A stretch of DNA of 64,000 nt. It comes from CAYXGE01 sp964464435 (GTDB lineage Bacteria; Pseudomonadota; Gammaproteobacteria; Burkholderiales; Methylophilaceae). The DNA lies in contig CAYXGE010000002.1 of NCBI GenBank assembly GCA_964464435.1, forward strand, positions 1-64,000, in the 5' to 3' direction. Position numbers and translations under genes: made by a program. Shown one piece after another: positions 9,380 through 17,481 of this stretch. Positions within the stretch are counted from its first letter, which is position 1. Each line of letters begins with the position of its first letter. The notes under the pieces are model-generated. The model made no database searches and was not told the origin of the DNA. It saw nothing but the letters and a program-made list of their open reading frames with translations.

Positions 9380-10957
9380 TTAAACGCAGATTTCTGCTAA
9401 TTTAAATTTGGTGAGTTTGCCCAAACTGTTTCTTGGTAACTGCTCAAGGAAATAGAATTTTCTGGGTTGCTGAAAGTCTGCTAACTCGGCAGCACAAAAG
9501 TGGCGTAATGCGCGCAAGTCAAACGTGCCTTGGTCTTTAACTACTAAGGCTAAAGCCACCACTTCCCCTAGTTTTTCATCTGGTGCAGCAAACGCGGCAT
9601 ACTCAATGAGGTCATCGCGTTTAGCTAATACTGCTTCAATATCGCTAGGGTAAATATTGATGCCTCCTGAAATAATCAGGTCTTTTTTACGCCCAATAAA
9701 ATAAAGAAATCCATCGGCATCTAATTTGCCTAAATCGCCAGTTTTAAAATAATTGCCAAGCATGGCCATGGCAGTTAAATCAGGGCGTTTGTAATAGCCT
9801 TTGAATAGCATCGGTGTTTTGCAAACAATTTCGCCAATTTCACCAACCTCAGCTGTAATACCTTGGTCATTGATGATTTTGATATCGACATCAGGTGCTG
9901 CTTTGCCAACACTACCAAGTTTTTGATAAGTATCGATAGGGTTAAGGTTGCTGACAATGGCCACTTCAGATGCGCCATAACATTCATGAAACTCGCAAGA
10001 CAAGGCATTAATTAGACTGGCTTTCACTGGTTCTTCTAGCAGAGCCGAAGAAGAAACAAGGCAACGTAAGCTGTTTAAGCGGTTCTTAGCTTCATCTAAA
10101 TTAGAAGCAAGGTGGATAGCAATTTGGTTTAACTGTGAAGATACCGCAATGCTAAAGCTCACCTGATACTGCGCAACTGCAGTAAGCCAAGTTTCTACAG
10201 AAAACTTAGCCATGAGTACGCTAGTGCCACCTGTGATGAGGGGTAATAGCACCAAGCGCTCAGCTAATGAGTGATAAAGTGGGGTGGCGGCCAAAGTAAT
10301 GTCTTGCGCGCTAATGTTGTATAGTTTAACTGCCGCCGCGGCACGTTGACGCTTATTGTCTTGCGTGAGTACGATAGGTTTTGGGTCACCCGTAGAACCA
10401 GAGGTCATTGTGAGAATATAAGTATCTTGCCATTCACCAGAATAAAATGGCATGGCCAATGCGCCAACCTCATGTCGTTTTTCCTGTAGGCTTATAGCAC
10501 CTGCAATAGGCTCATCAACGCATAACCAAATACCTTCAATGATTGAGCTACCCACTGATTCTAAAATAGGCGTTAATAATCGAGCACTGCCAATCACGTG
10601 CTTAACATCTGCTGCTTTGAACGCTTGAAGCATTGCCTGTGGTGTTATTGAGGTATTCAATGGCACCATCACCACCCCTGTATCTGCCGCCGCTAGCATC
10701 AAGGTTACAAAGTGCACATCATTTGGCAAAAGTACCGCGATATGATCCCCATGGCGTACCCCTGCATGATGTAATACGTGCGCCATTTCAATGGCTTTAG
10801 ATGCTAATGACTTATAGCTTATTGCTTGGTCATCCACATACAAAGCAATTTTATTGGGGGTTTTTTGTACTTGTTTAAAAAATAAAGCAGCTAAGTTTTG
10901 CCCTTGTGCAAAGCCTTGCGTAATTAATGATTGGCTAGTGTAATGTAAATCATCCAT
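9380..10957 (-). CDS. Acyl-activating AMP-forming ligase (acyl-CoA/acyl-ACP synthetase family)
   Basis: Member of the ANL superfamily: it activates a carboxylic acid with ATP to an acyl-adenylate and loads it onto CoA or a carrier protein. The 525-aa product has the phosphate loop TMTSGSTGDPKPIVLT, the core ECYGASEVAIVSNLNP, the GYYKRPDLT and YFKTGDLGKLDADGFLYFIGRKKDLIISGG blocks, and the C-terminal lysine region NSLGKLTKFKL. The acid cannot be read from the sequence. The acyl carrier protein two genes downstream is the likely acceptor. Gaps to neighbours are 11 and 9 nt. Confidence 0.9.
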   Translation of the reverse strand: MDDLHYTSQSLITQGFAQGQNLAALFFKQVQKTPNKIALYVDDQAISYKSLASKAIEMAHVLHHAGVRHGDHIAVLLPNDVHFVTLMLAAADTGVVMVPLNTSITPQAMLQAFKAADVKHVIGSARLLTPILESVGSSIIEGIWLCVDEPIAGAISLQEKRHEVGALAMPFYSGEWQDTYILTMTSGSTGDPKPIVLTQDNKRQRAAAAVKLYNISAQDITLAATPLYHSLAERLVLLPLITGGTSVLMAKFSVETWLTAVAQYQVSFSIAVSSQLNQIAIHLASNLDEAKNRLNSLRCLVSSSALLEEPVKASLINALSCEFHECYGASEVAIVSNLNPIDTYQKLGSVGKAAPDVDIKIINDQGITAEVGEIGEIVCKTPMLFKGYYKRPDLTAMAMLGNYFKTGDLGKLDADGFLYFIGRKKDLIISGGINIYPSDIEAVLAKRDDLIEYAAFAAPDEKLGEVVALALVVKDQGTFDLRALRHFCAAELADFQQPRKFYFLEQLPRNSLGKLTKFKLAEICV

Positions 10958-10968
10958 GATGCTGGTCC

Positions 10969-11643
10969 CTATCTCAACATGCCGCTAAATTTCAGAAAAG
11001 CTTGGCTTTTTAATTTAAACAACTGAGCAGATTCAGAAATCCAAACTTGATTATCTTGCGTGTCTTTTGTAAGCAAGGAGTTAGCGGCAATAAAATTGCG
11101 TTCACCCAATGTGACACCATGTCCTAGCGCAGCATTGACCCCAAAAAAACTGCCTGCACCAATGTGACAACCACCAGCAATGGAGACACCTGCGTTAATC
11201 CAAGTGCTATTTTCTATAATGCAGTCATGCCCAATATTGGTATTGCTAGAAATAAATGTGCTATGGCCGATTTTGCATCCTGGGTGAATAGAAACATGGT
11301 CTAAAATAATGCAGTTGTCAGCAATTTCGACTTCGTCATGCCACATAAATGAAGGGTGAATATAGTTAGTAAATTGATAACCTTTGGCTTTCGCCTCAAG
11401 ATACTTTTGCTGACGCAGAGTGTTCATATCAATAAAACCCATGGCAATGAGCATTTGATAATGATGGCTGGGGAATGCCTCTTCAACCCAGCTAAATGGC
11501 ACGAGCGGCAGGCCGCAAAAAGTTTCAACACCTTCTTCAATACAGACATCATCTACCGTAAACGCGGCAACTTTCATGGTATGTTTGGCGTAGGAATACA
11601 CCACCTTTGCCATTGCACCGTTGCCGTAAATAATGGTTTGCAT
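10969..11643 (-). CDS. NeuD/PglD-like sugar acyltransferase (left-handed beta-helix)
   Basis: Predicted to acylate (usually acetylate) an amino group on a sugar nucleotide. I chose the ATG at 11643, which begins MQTIIYGNGAMAKVVYSYAK, the normal start of this family; a longer frame upstream would run into the preceding gene. Residues 1-80 form the small Rossmann-like nucleotide-sugar-binding domain, and about 95-205 are hexapeptide repeats (ADNCIILDHVSIHPGCKIGH, NTNIGHDCIIENSTWINAG, GCHIGAGSFFGVNAALGHG) that build the beta-helix. The 224-aa length fits the family. It lies 10 nt after the TPR fusion gene. Confidence 0.9.
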   Translation of the reverse strand: MQTIIYGNGAMAKVVYSYAKHTMKVAAFTVDDVCIEEGVETFCGLPLVPFSWVEEAFPSHHYQMLIAMGFIDMNTLRQQKYLEAKAKGYQFTNYIHPSFMWHDEVEIADNCIILDHVSIHPGCKIGHSTFISSNTNIGHDCIIENSTWINAGVSIAGGCHIGAGSFFGVNAALGHGVTLGERNFIAANSLLTKDTQDNQVWISESAQLFKLKSQAFLKFSGMLR

Positions 11644-11653
11644 GATGATTTTC

Positions 11654-14600
11654 TTAATATCTAATGATGTCGACAATACGTGTGATTTGCGCTGTCGTAA
11701 GTTCTGGAAAAATGGGCAGACAAATGACTTCATTGGCTGCCTGACGTGCGACACTTAGATTGTCATGAGCTGCTGAAGGCAAGCCGCGATACATTGGAAA
11801 ATCGCTAATCAGCGGGTAGAAATAGCGTCTTGCATAAATGCCAGCATCGCGCAGTTTTTGATACAAAGCATCACGTGCAATAGGGTAGTTTGATTTCACT
11901 AAAATTGGAAAATAAGAATAATTGGCTACATCTTCGCCCGCACTTGGAATGCACACAATACCTTCAATATTGCTAAGTTGTTGGCGATAAAGCACATCAA
12001 TTTCTTTGCGTTTCTGCAAAGCGGCATCAATCCCTTTAAGTTGTAACAAGCCAAACGCTGCATTGATTTCACTCATTTTGCCATTAATACCAGTGGCGAC
12101 CACGGTTTGTTCATCTACAAAACCAAAGTTTTTAAGATGGTCAATGCGCGTTTTTGTTTTGGCGTCTGGGCAGATAATGGCACCACCTTCAAAGGTGTTA
12201 AACACCTTAGTGGCATGAAAACTCAAGACTGATAAATCGCCATGTAGTAATACACTTTCGCCGTCTTTACGTACCCCAAAGGCATGTGCTGCGTCATAAA
12301 TGACCTTAAGATTATAGTCATCGGCAATTTTTTGAATCGCCTCTACATCGCAAGGATGTCCATAACAATGCACGGGCATAATCGCCGTGGTTTGGGGGGT
12401 AATGGCCGCAACAATTTTTGCTGGGTCCATATTTAAACTTACAGGGTCTATATCTACAAATACCGGTTTAATGCTATTCCACAATAATGAATGGGCAGTG
12501 GCAACAAAAGAGTAGGGCGTAGTAATGACTTCGCCAGTAATACGTAAAGATTGCAATGCAGTGAGCAATGCCAGAGTGCCGTTGGTAAACAAGGCAATAT
12601 GTTTTACGCCTAAATAATCACAAAGTTCACGTTCTAGTTGTTGATGAAATGGTCCGCCATTGGTCAGAAATTTGTTTTTCCAAATTTGCTCTAAATAAGG
12701 TACATAATCTTTGAGCTCTGGCAGCAAAGGTTGCGTGACAAAAATAGGGGTATTAGTTTCGGCAGGCGATGCTTTAATAGCAGGGTATAAATTCACTTCC
12801 TGCATGGTGATTTCAAAGCTTTCTGCAGCTAAATCTTGGCAATAGTATTGCCACATTTGACGAAATGCGCGTTCTAAACCAGACGCAATAACTGATGGAT
12901 TACCAGGTGGAGATTGCGCAAAACGAGCGCGTAAACCACTGCGAATTATGGCAAGCTCATCAATATGTTGAGACCAAAATACACCTTCTTCAATAAAAGT
13001 ATTGGCGTTACGAACTACAAATCTATCCAAACCAACGTGCCCTAGTATGCCAGCGCCAATGCGGCTTGGTAGCATATCGCCTGCTATGGTAATGGTAGGC
13101 ACGCCCATCCAAATTGCATGCCAAGTGGTGGTGCCGCCATTGTAAGGAAAAGTATCTAAGCAAATATCAACTTGATGGTGTAACTGCAAATAATGTTGCA
13201 TGCTGCTTCGTTGGTGCAGTTGTATGCGGTCGGCAGTGATGCCGGCCTGCTCAAACCAAGACAGCACTTGTGAGTTTTCCCCCTCAACGGACATTGCGCC
13301 CATCAGTATTTTGGAATTGGGCACTGCATGCATGAGTTCCGCCCAAAGTGAAATAACCGTTTGGCTTAATTTGCTTGGGCGGTTAAAGCTACCAAAAGTG
13401 ATATAACCATTTTGTAATGCAGGTAAGGCATTAACAGGTGGTGCATCCTCTTGTGGCATAAAAGGTGCGCTGGCTGGTAATTGCACTAGTTTTTCAGTAA
13501 ATTGGTCATCTAATTGGTTTGGCGGCAATAGGTATTTGTCTGCTAAGAAATAATCCATGGCAGTTAGACCTGTAGTGCCTGGATAGCCAATCCAACTGGC
13601 CTGAATTGGCGCAGGTTTACGTGCAAATGTGAGTAAACGATGCCCCGCAGTATGGCCTGATAAATCAATCAAAATATCAATTTGGTCGTTACGAATTGTT
13701 TCGGCAAGCGCATCATCACTTAAACGCGCAACATTACGCCATGTTTTAAAATGGGCTTGCAAGCGTTGGCTTACATTGTCATGCGTTAAGCTATTGGCAT
13801 AGGCAAATAAATTGAGATGAGGATAATTTGATAAATGTACAATAATCGGCTCAATAAAGTAGGCAACCGCATGGGCACGTAAATCAGCGGATACAAAGCC
13901 AATATTTAGCGTGCGTGTTGGCGTTTTATCTAAAGTGTGGGCTTGCCATTTGGCTTTAAGTGGCGCTTCAAACTGGTGACCAAATTGCACATGCTCTGCA
14001 TACAAGCTCACTTTGTCAATTTCTGCATTATGCGTTAAGCAAAACAACAAGTTGCTCATGGCTTGATAGTAGTTGGGGTTAAGCGCTAGCGCTTTTCTGT
14101 AGGCTTCTTCGGCTTCTGTTAGCTTGCCTGCATCTTTAAGTGTGCTACCCAAATTACTGTAGGCTTCAACATAGTCTGGTTTAGCTGCCACAGCTTGCTT
14201 GAGATAGGCTTCAGCATCTTGCAAACGCCATTGGCTTTTATAGACAATACCCAGATTGTTAAGGGCTTCAGCAAAATTGGGCTGATACTTTAATGCATTA
14301 AGTAAGGCGATTTCTGCGTCGACAAAATTACCTTCGGCCTCATATGCCATGCCTAAATTGCAATAGGCTTGGGCATATTCAGGGTTAATTTCCAGCGCTT
14401 TTTGATATTGTGTTTTAGCATCTGCGATACGGCCTGTTTCTTTGTATACCAAGCCTAAATTATTGAGAGCTGGTACTAAGTTTGGGTTGTGTTGCAATGC
14501 ACACAAAAATGCGGCTGCTGCATCCTCTAGTCGCGCTTGATCACGTAATACCAAACCTAAATTGTTGTAGCCAGCGGCAAATTCTGGTTGGATACTCAAG

Positions 14601-15808
14601 GCCTGCATATAGCAACTTTCCGCTTCTTGAAAGCGTCCACTCGCTTTTAACAAGTTGCCTAAATTATTAATGGCAATATAGGCGTTTGGGTCAATAAAAA
14701 TGGATTCTCTGAGCGCTTGTTCAGCCAGCTCAAGTTGTTGATTTGCCTGATAAGCAATAGATAACCCAGCATAAGCATCGGCATATTGCGGTTTAATTTC
14801 AATGGCACGCAAAAAGTATGTTTGCGCTTCATCAAATCGCTGCAATTGCAACATGGTATTGGCCAAAAAATAATGTGCTTCGGCCATGTTGGGCATCAGC
14901 GCAATGGTTTTTTTAAAGGCATTTTCTGCGCCCTCAAATTTTGCTTCTTGGTGTAGTGTTAATGCAAGTTGATAGTGTGCCGAGACATTATTGGGGTTGA
15001 TTTGAATGGCTTTTCGTAAATGCTCTTGCGCTTCTTTAGTGTGTTGCTGGTCTTTTAAAATACATGCCAAATTAAAGTGTGCTTTGTCAAACTGAGGATT
15101 TAACTTAATGGCTTTTTTATAGGCGTTTTTGGCCGCATCTAGTTGCTGGCAGTCCAGATAAGTATTACCTAAATTAAACTGCACCTCTTCATCTTTAGTT
15201 AATAAGGTGGCTGCCTGTGTGAGTGCCTTTATGGCCTCTTGCGGGCGACCAGTTTGTTGCAAAAGCGTACCCAGTACTTTCCATGCAAATCCATGTTTAG
15301 GGAAGCTTTGCGTCATTTCACGGCTTAAGCTCTCGCAGGCTATTAAATCGCCTTGGTTAAACAAATTTACTAATTGCTGCATTTCAGCAGAATCAGGATT
15401 TTTTTGATTATTTTTAGGGCGTTGTTCAGACTTTGCTTGTGTTACATTGAGTTGCGATGCCAATACTTCAACATCTGGTCCGCTTAGGCCGCCTTCTAGC
15501 CCATATTGCAACACCTCTTTGGCTTGCGCGAGTTGCCCTGCTTGTATCAGTGCGTCAATATAGCTGACCCAATACTGTTGCTCATCAGGATCTGATTCTA
15601 GTGCGGTTCTAAATAGCGCTAGGCTGTCTTCAATATGCTTGGCTTCTTGCTCAATAATTGCAAGATTATGGCTGGCGTTGGGTTGGCTAGGATGTGTCTT
15701 TAAAATTTCCCGATAAAGTTGTTCTGCATCTTGAATTTGACCAGCCTGATGCAAGTCAATTGCTTTGGCTAAGGTTTGTTCTAATGAGGCAGTATATTCA
15801 GTATTCAT
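11654..15808 (-). CDS. Giant fusion: TPR array, SPINDLY/OGT-type glycosyltransferase (GT41) and DegT/DnrJ aminotransferase
   Basis: 1384 aa in one open frame. Residues 1 to about 610 are tetratricopeptide repeats, at least 12 consecutive 34-residue units of the form AxxYNNLGxxLxxxGRxxEAExxYxxALxxxP. From about 625 to 1000 is an O-GlcNAc-transferase-like GT41 domain: GFVSADLRAHAVAYF with H646 where the family's active-site His lies, IDLSGHTAGHRL, SWIGYPGTTG, SFNRPSKLS with K813 fitting the UDP-binding Lys, and DTFPYNGGTTTWHA. From about 1015 is a complete PLP aminotransferase of the DegT/DnrJ/EryC1 type (FTNGTLALLTAL, YDAAHAFG, HATKVFNTFEGG with the PLP Lys at 1201). It probably both makes an amino sugar and glycosylates protein, with the TPRs choosing the target. 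First gene of the operon; its start is buried in a hairpin. Confidence 0.93.
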   Translation of the reverse strand: MNTEYTASLEQTLAKAIDLHQAGQIQDAEQLYREILKTHPSQPNASHNLAIIEQEAKHIEDSLALFRTALESDPDEQQYWVSYIDALIQAGQLAQAKEVLQYGLEGGLSGPDVEVLASQLNVTQAKSEQRPKNNQKNPDSAEMQQLVNLFNQGDLIACESLSREMTQSFPKHGFAWKVLGTLLQQTGRPQEAIKALTQAATLLTKDEEVQFNLGNTYLDCQQLDAAKNAYKKAIKLNPQFDKAHFNLACILKDQQHTKEAQEHLRKAIQINPNNVSAHYQLALTLHQEAKFEGAENAFKKTIALMPNMAEAHYFLANTMLQLQRFDEAQTYFLRAIEIKPQYADAYAGLSIAYQANQQLELAEQALRESIFIDPNAYIAINNLGNLLKASGRFQEAESCYMQALSIQPEFAAGYNNLGLVLRDQARLEDAAAAFLCALQHNPNLVPALNNLGLVYKETGRIADAKTQYQKALEINPEYAQAYCNLGMAYEAEGNFVDAEIALLNALKYQPNFAEALNNLGIVYKSQWRLQDAEAYLKQAVAAKPDYVEAYSNLGSTLKDAGKLTEAEEAYRKALALNPNYYQAMSNLLFCLTHNAEIDKVSLYAEHVQFGHQFEAPLKAKWQAHTLDKTPTRTLNIGFVSADLRAHAVAYFIEPIIVHLSNYPHLNLFAYANSLTHDNVSQRLQAHFKTWRNVARLSDDALAETIRNDQIDILIDLSGHTAGHRLLTFARKPAPIQASWIGYPGTTGLTAMDYFLADKYLLPPNQLDDQFTEKLVQLPASAPFMPQEDAPPVNALPALQNGYITFGSFNRPSKLSQTVISLWAELMHAVPNSKILMGAMSVEGENSQVLSWFEQAGITADRIQLHQRSSMQHYLQLHHQVDICLDTFPYNGGTTTWHAIWMGVPTITIAGDMLPSRIGAGILGHVGLDRFVVRNANTFIEEGVFWSQHIDELAIIRSGLRARFAQSPPGNPSVIASGLERAFRQMWQYYCQDLAAESFEITMQEVNLYPAIKASPAETNTPIFVTQPLLPELKDYVPYLEQIWKNKFLTNGGPFHQQLERELCDYLGVKHIALFTNGTLALLTALQSLRITGEVITTPYSFVATAHSLLWNSIKPVFVDIDPVSLNMDPAKIVAAITPQTTAIMPVHCYGHPCDVEAIQKIADDYNLKVIYDAAHAFGVRKDGESVLLHGDLSVLSFHATKVFNTFEGGAIICPDAKTKTRIDHLKNFGFVDEQTVVATGINGKMSEINAAFGLLQLKGIDAALQKRKEIDVLYRQQLSNIEGIVCIPSAGEDVANYSYFPILVKSNYPIARDALYQKLRDAGIYARRYFYPLISDFPMYRGLPSAAHDNLSVARQAANEVICLPIFPELTTAQITRIVDIIRY

Positions 15809-15846
15809 AATGGCACTATTCCTTTGAGGATTAGTGCCATTATGAA
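15804..15846 (-). promoter_or_regulatory. Long hairpin covering the start codon and ribosome site of the TPR-GT41-DegT gene
   Basis: Two 20-nt arms (15804-15823 and 15827-15846) are reverse complements with a single mismatch and a 3-nt loop. In the transcript, AAAGGA (15825-15820) sits at the loop and the AUG (15808-15806) pairs near the base of the stem. A 12-codon frame (15840-15805, peptide MALILKGIVPL) lies inside the hairpin and its TGA overlaps the start codon as ATGA, although it has no ribosome site of its own. This looks like a translational switch. The structure is seen in the sequence; the role is inference. Confidence 0.7.
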
Positions 15847-15863
15847 AAAAATGTAATGATTTA

Positions 15864-15879
15864 GATGCTAAGAAAAGAG
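15864..15879 (-). promoter_or_regulatory. 16-bp element shared with the fliL leader (glycosylation operon copy)
   Basis: On the minus strand it reads CTCTTTTCTTAGCATC, 56 nt upstream of the TPR fusion gene, and differs from the fliL copy at one base. Flanking bases agree as well (TTTTGCC before it, TAAA after it). It implies that the accessory operon is controlled together with fliLMNOP. Confidence 0.5.
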
Positions 15880-15939
15880 GGCAAAATATGCGCTAAATCA
15901 AGCGACTTCAAACTTTGTGAAATATTGCTATCAATTTTG

Positions 15940-17130
15940 TCAAACATAGGTATCCACGTTGCCCAGACTAGAACGTACAGTGCGCATCATTTGCAATGTA
16001 CGCTCTTGTTTTGCGTCATTGTTTACATCATCAATATTTGGTTTTGGTTCATGAGTTAGACTGCTTTGTTGTGATTGACTTTGCTGTTGGTCACGCGCAC
16101 CTACATTGGTTTGCCCAAGCGCAATACCAGATTCTTTCATCATGGTACGTAAATTATCCATGCCATCCTGTAGCGCCTGACGCACCTCTTTGCGATCAGA
16201 TAAAAAGGTTGTATCTGCCTGTTCGTTATTCACACTTATTACAATCTCAAGCGGACCAAGCTCAGGTGGATTAAGGCTAATGGTTGCTGATTGTTGTGCA
16301 TTATTGACCATCATCATCACACGTTGACTAATCGCTTGGTCCCAGCCAGATTTACCAGGATATTCAAGAATAGGTTGGGTTATTGGATTGCTTGTTGCAC
16401 TGGATTGTAATTGGTTGTTGGCAGCGTTTTGAGGTATTGGCAACCCAGATTCTTGTTTGGTAATGTCAGCAATAGTAGCCTCAATTTGCATCTTTTGCGT
16501 ATCACCAACTTGAACAAGTGTGCGTTGCTCTAGTTGTTGTTGACTTTCAAGTTTAAGCTGTGTGAATACTTCACTAAAGTTTTCTTGGTTTTGTGTAGCA
16601 ATACTGCTTTGAGATGCTGACGTTAAATTTGCAAAGTCAGTGGCTGTATTAACTTGGTTAAGCTTGCTGGCGCTAATGGTATCGACTTGATTGTTAGTTT
16701 GAGTTGAATTAAATACGTTTTGAAAGTTGGTTTTGCTGATAAGTGATTGGTAACCTTCTATTGGAATATTGGTTAAATCTGGCACAAGCGCTTCATTTTC
16801 TACGCTATTTTCTATTACGCTTTCTGTAGTATTTTGTTTAATTTGTTGAATAATTTCTAAGTTCTGGAATAACTGTGCAGGATCTACATTTTGCTGTAGG
16901 TCCAAGCCCTCAATTTCAGCCAAAATGGCTTGCGCTTCCTCTGCATTAATTTCAATGTCTTTTGGTGCTACTTCTGCTGGTTGCATTTGTGCACTGAGTA
17001 TTTGCTGAAAGCTATCAGCCTCGGGTAAGTTGTCAATTGAAGCGTTTGCTGAGCCGGCTAATTTAGCAACAGATTTTATGCTAGTAGTTTGACTCATGCT
17101 ATTGGGATTAAATACATTACTGTTCATCAT
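15940..17130 (-). CDS. fliK: Flagellar hook-length control protein FliK
   Basis: FliK is the secreted ruler that stops hook growth and switches export to filament subunits. The 396-aa product has a long, Gln/Asn-rich, low-complexity N-terminal part and a C-terminal hook domain with GWDQAISQRVMMMVNN and the hallmark SLNPPELGPLEIVISVNN, followed by a Gln/Ser-rich tail. The start has AAGGAAAT just before two consecutive ATGs (17130, 17127). It lies between fliJ and the accessory operon. Confidence 0.95.
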   Translation of the reverse strand: MMNSNVFNPNSMSQTTSIKSVAKLAGSANASIDNLPEADSFQQILSAQMQPAEVAPKDIEINAEEAQAILAEIEGLDLQQNVDPAQLFQNLEIIQQIKQNTTESVIENSVENEALVPDLTNIPIEGYQSLISKTNFQNVFNSTQTNNQVDTISASKLNQVNTATDFANLTSASQSSIATQNQENFSEVFTQLKLESQQQLEQRTLVQVGDTQKMQIEATIADITKQESGLPIPQNAANNQLQSSATSNPITQPILEYPGKSGWDQAISQRVMMMVNNAQQSATISLNPPELGPLEIVISVNNEQADTTFLSDRKEVRQALQDGMDNLRTMMKESGIALGQTNVGARDQQQSQSQQSSLTHEPKPNIDDVNNDAKQERTLQMMRTVRSSLGNVDTYV

Positions 17131-17140
17131 ATTTCCTTAA

Positions 17141-17463
17141 TTATTGTCCGTGTTGGTGTCTACTCATGCGCGAAGCATGCTCATCCATTTGCTTTTGCTC
17201 ACGTTTATTTTCTTTTAGTACTATTTTTTTATCTTCATGTCCCATTAATACTTCAAACGACATTTTCTTTTGTTGGGCTTTNNNNNNNNNNNNNNNNNNN
17301 NNNNNNNNNNNNNNNNNNNNNNNNNNNNNNNNNNNNNNNNNNNNNNNNNNNNNNNNNNNNNNNNNNNNNNNNNNNNNNNNNTGGCATGCGCATATTTTTC
17401 CGCTGCTGCTGCTGTTTCTTTATCGGCCAATTCAATAAGCATGGTTAAAGTCGATACTTGCAT
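17141..17463 (-). CDS. fliJ: Flagellar export chaperone FliJ, interrupted by scaffold gap
   Basis: FliJ is a coiled-coil stalk protein of the FliH-FliI ATPase complex. The start (ATG at 17463; MQVSTLTMLIELADKETAAA) and the end (KKMSFEVLMGHEDKKIVLKE... to a TAA at 17141-17143) are both visible and rich in Lys, Gln and Glu as usual. The middle is replaced by 100 N. The two pieces are out of phase if the gap is taken as 100 nt; the missing length must be 2 modulo 3, and a family length near 147 aa would imply roughly 200 nt. I read this as a gap-size artefact, not a frameshift. Confidence 0.85.
17282..17381. other. Scaffold gap (100 N) inside fliJ
   Basis: Exactly 100 N; the flanks do not overlap. 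The true size is unknown and probably about 200 nt, judged from the usual FliJ length. Confidence 0.95.
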
Positions 17464-17481
17464 CTTAATCAATACATCTCA

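Noticed and set aside
15805..15840. The 12-codon frame in the hairpin as a separate gene
   Set aside because: It has no ribosome site and could be a by-product of the palindrome; kept only as a note within the hairpin.
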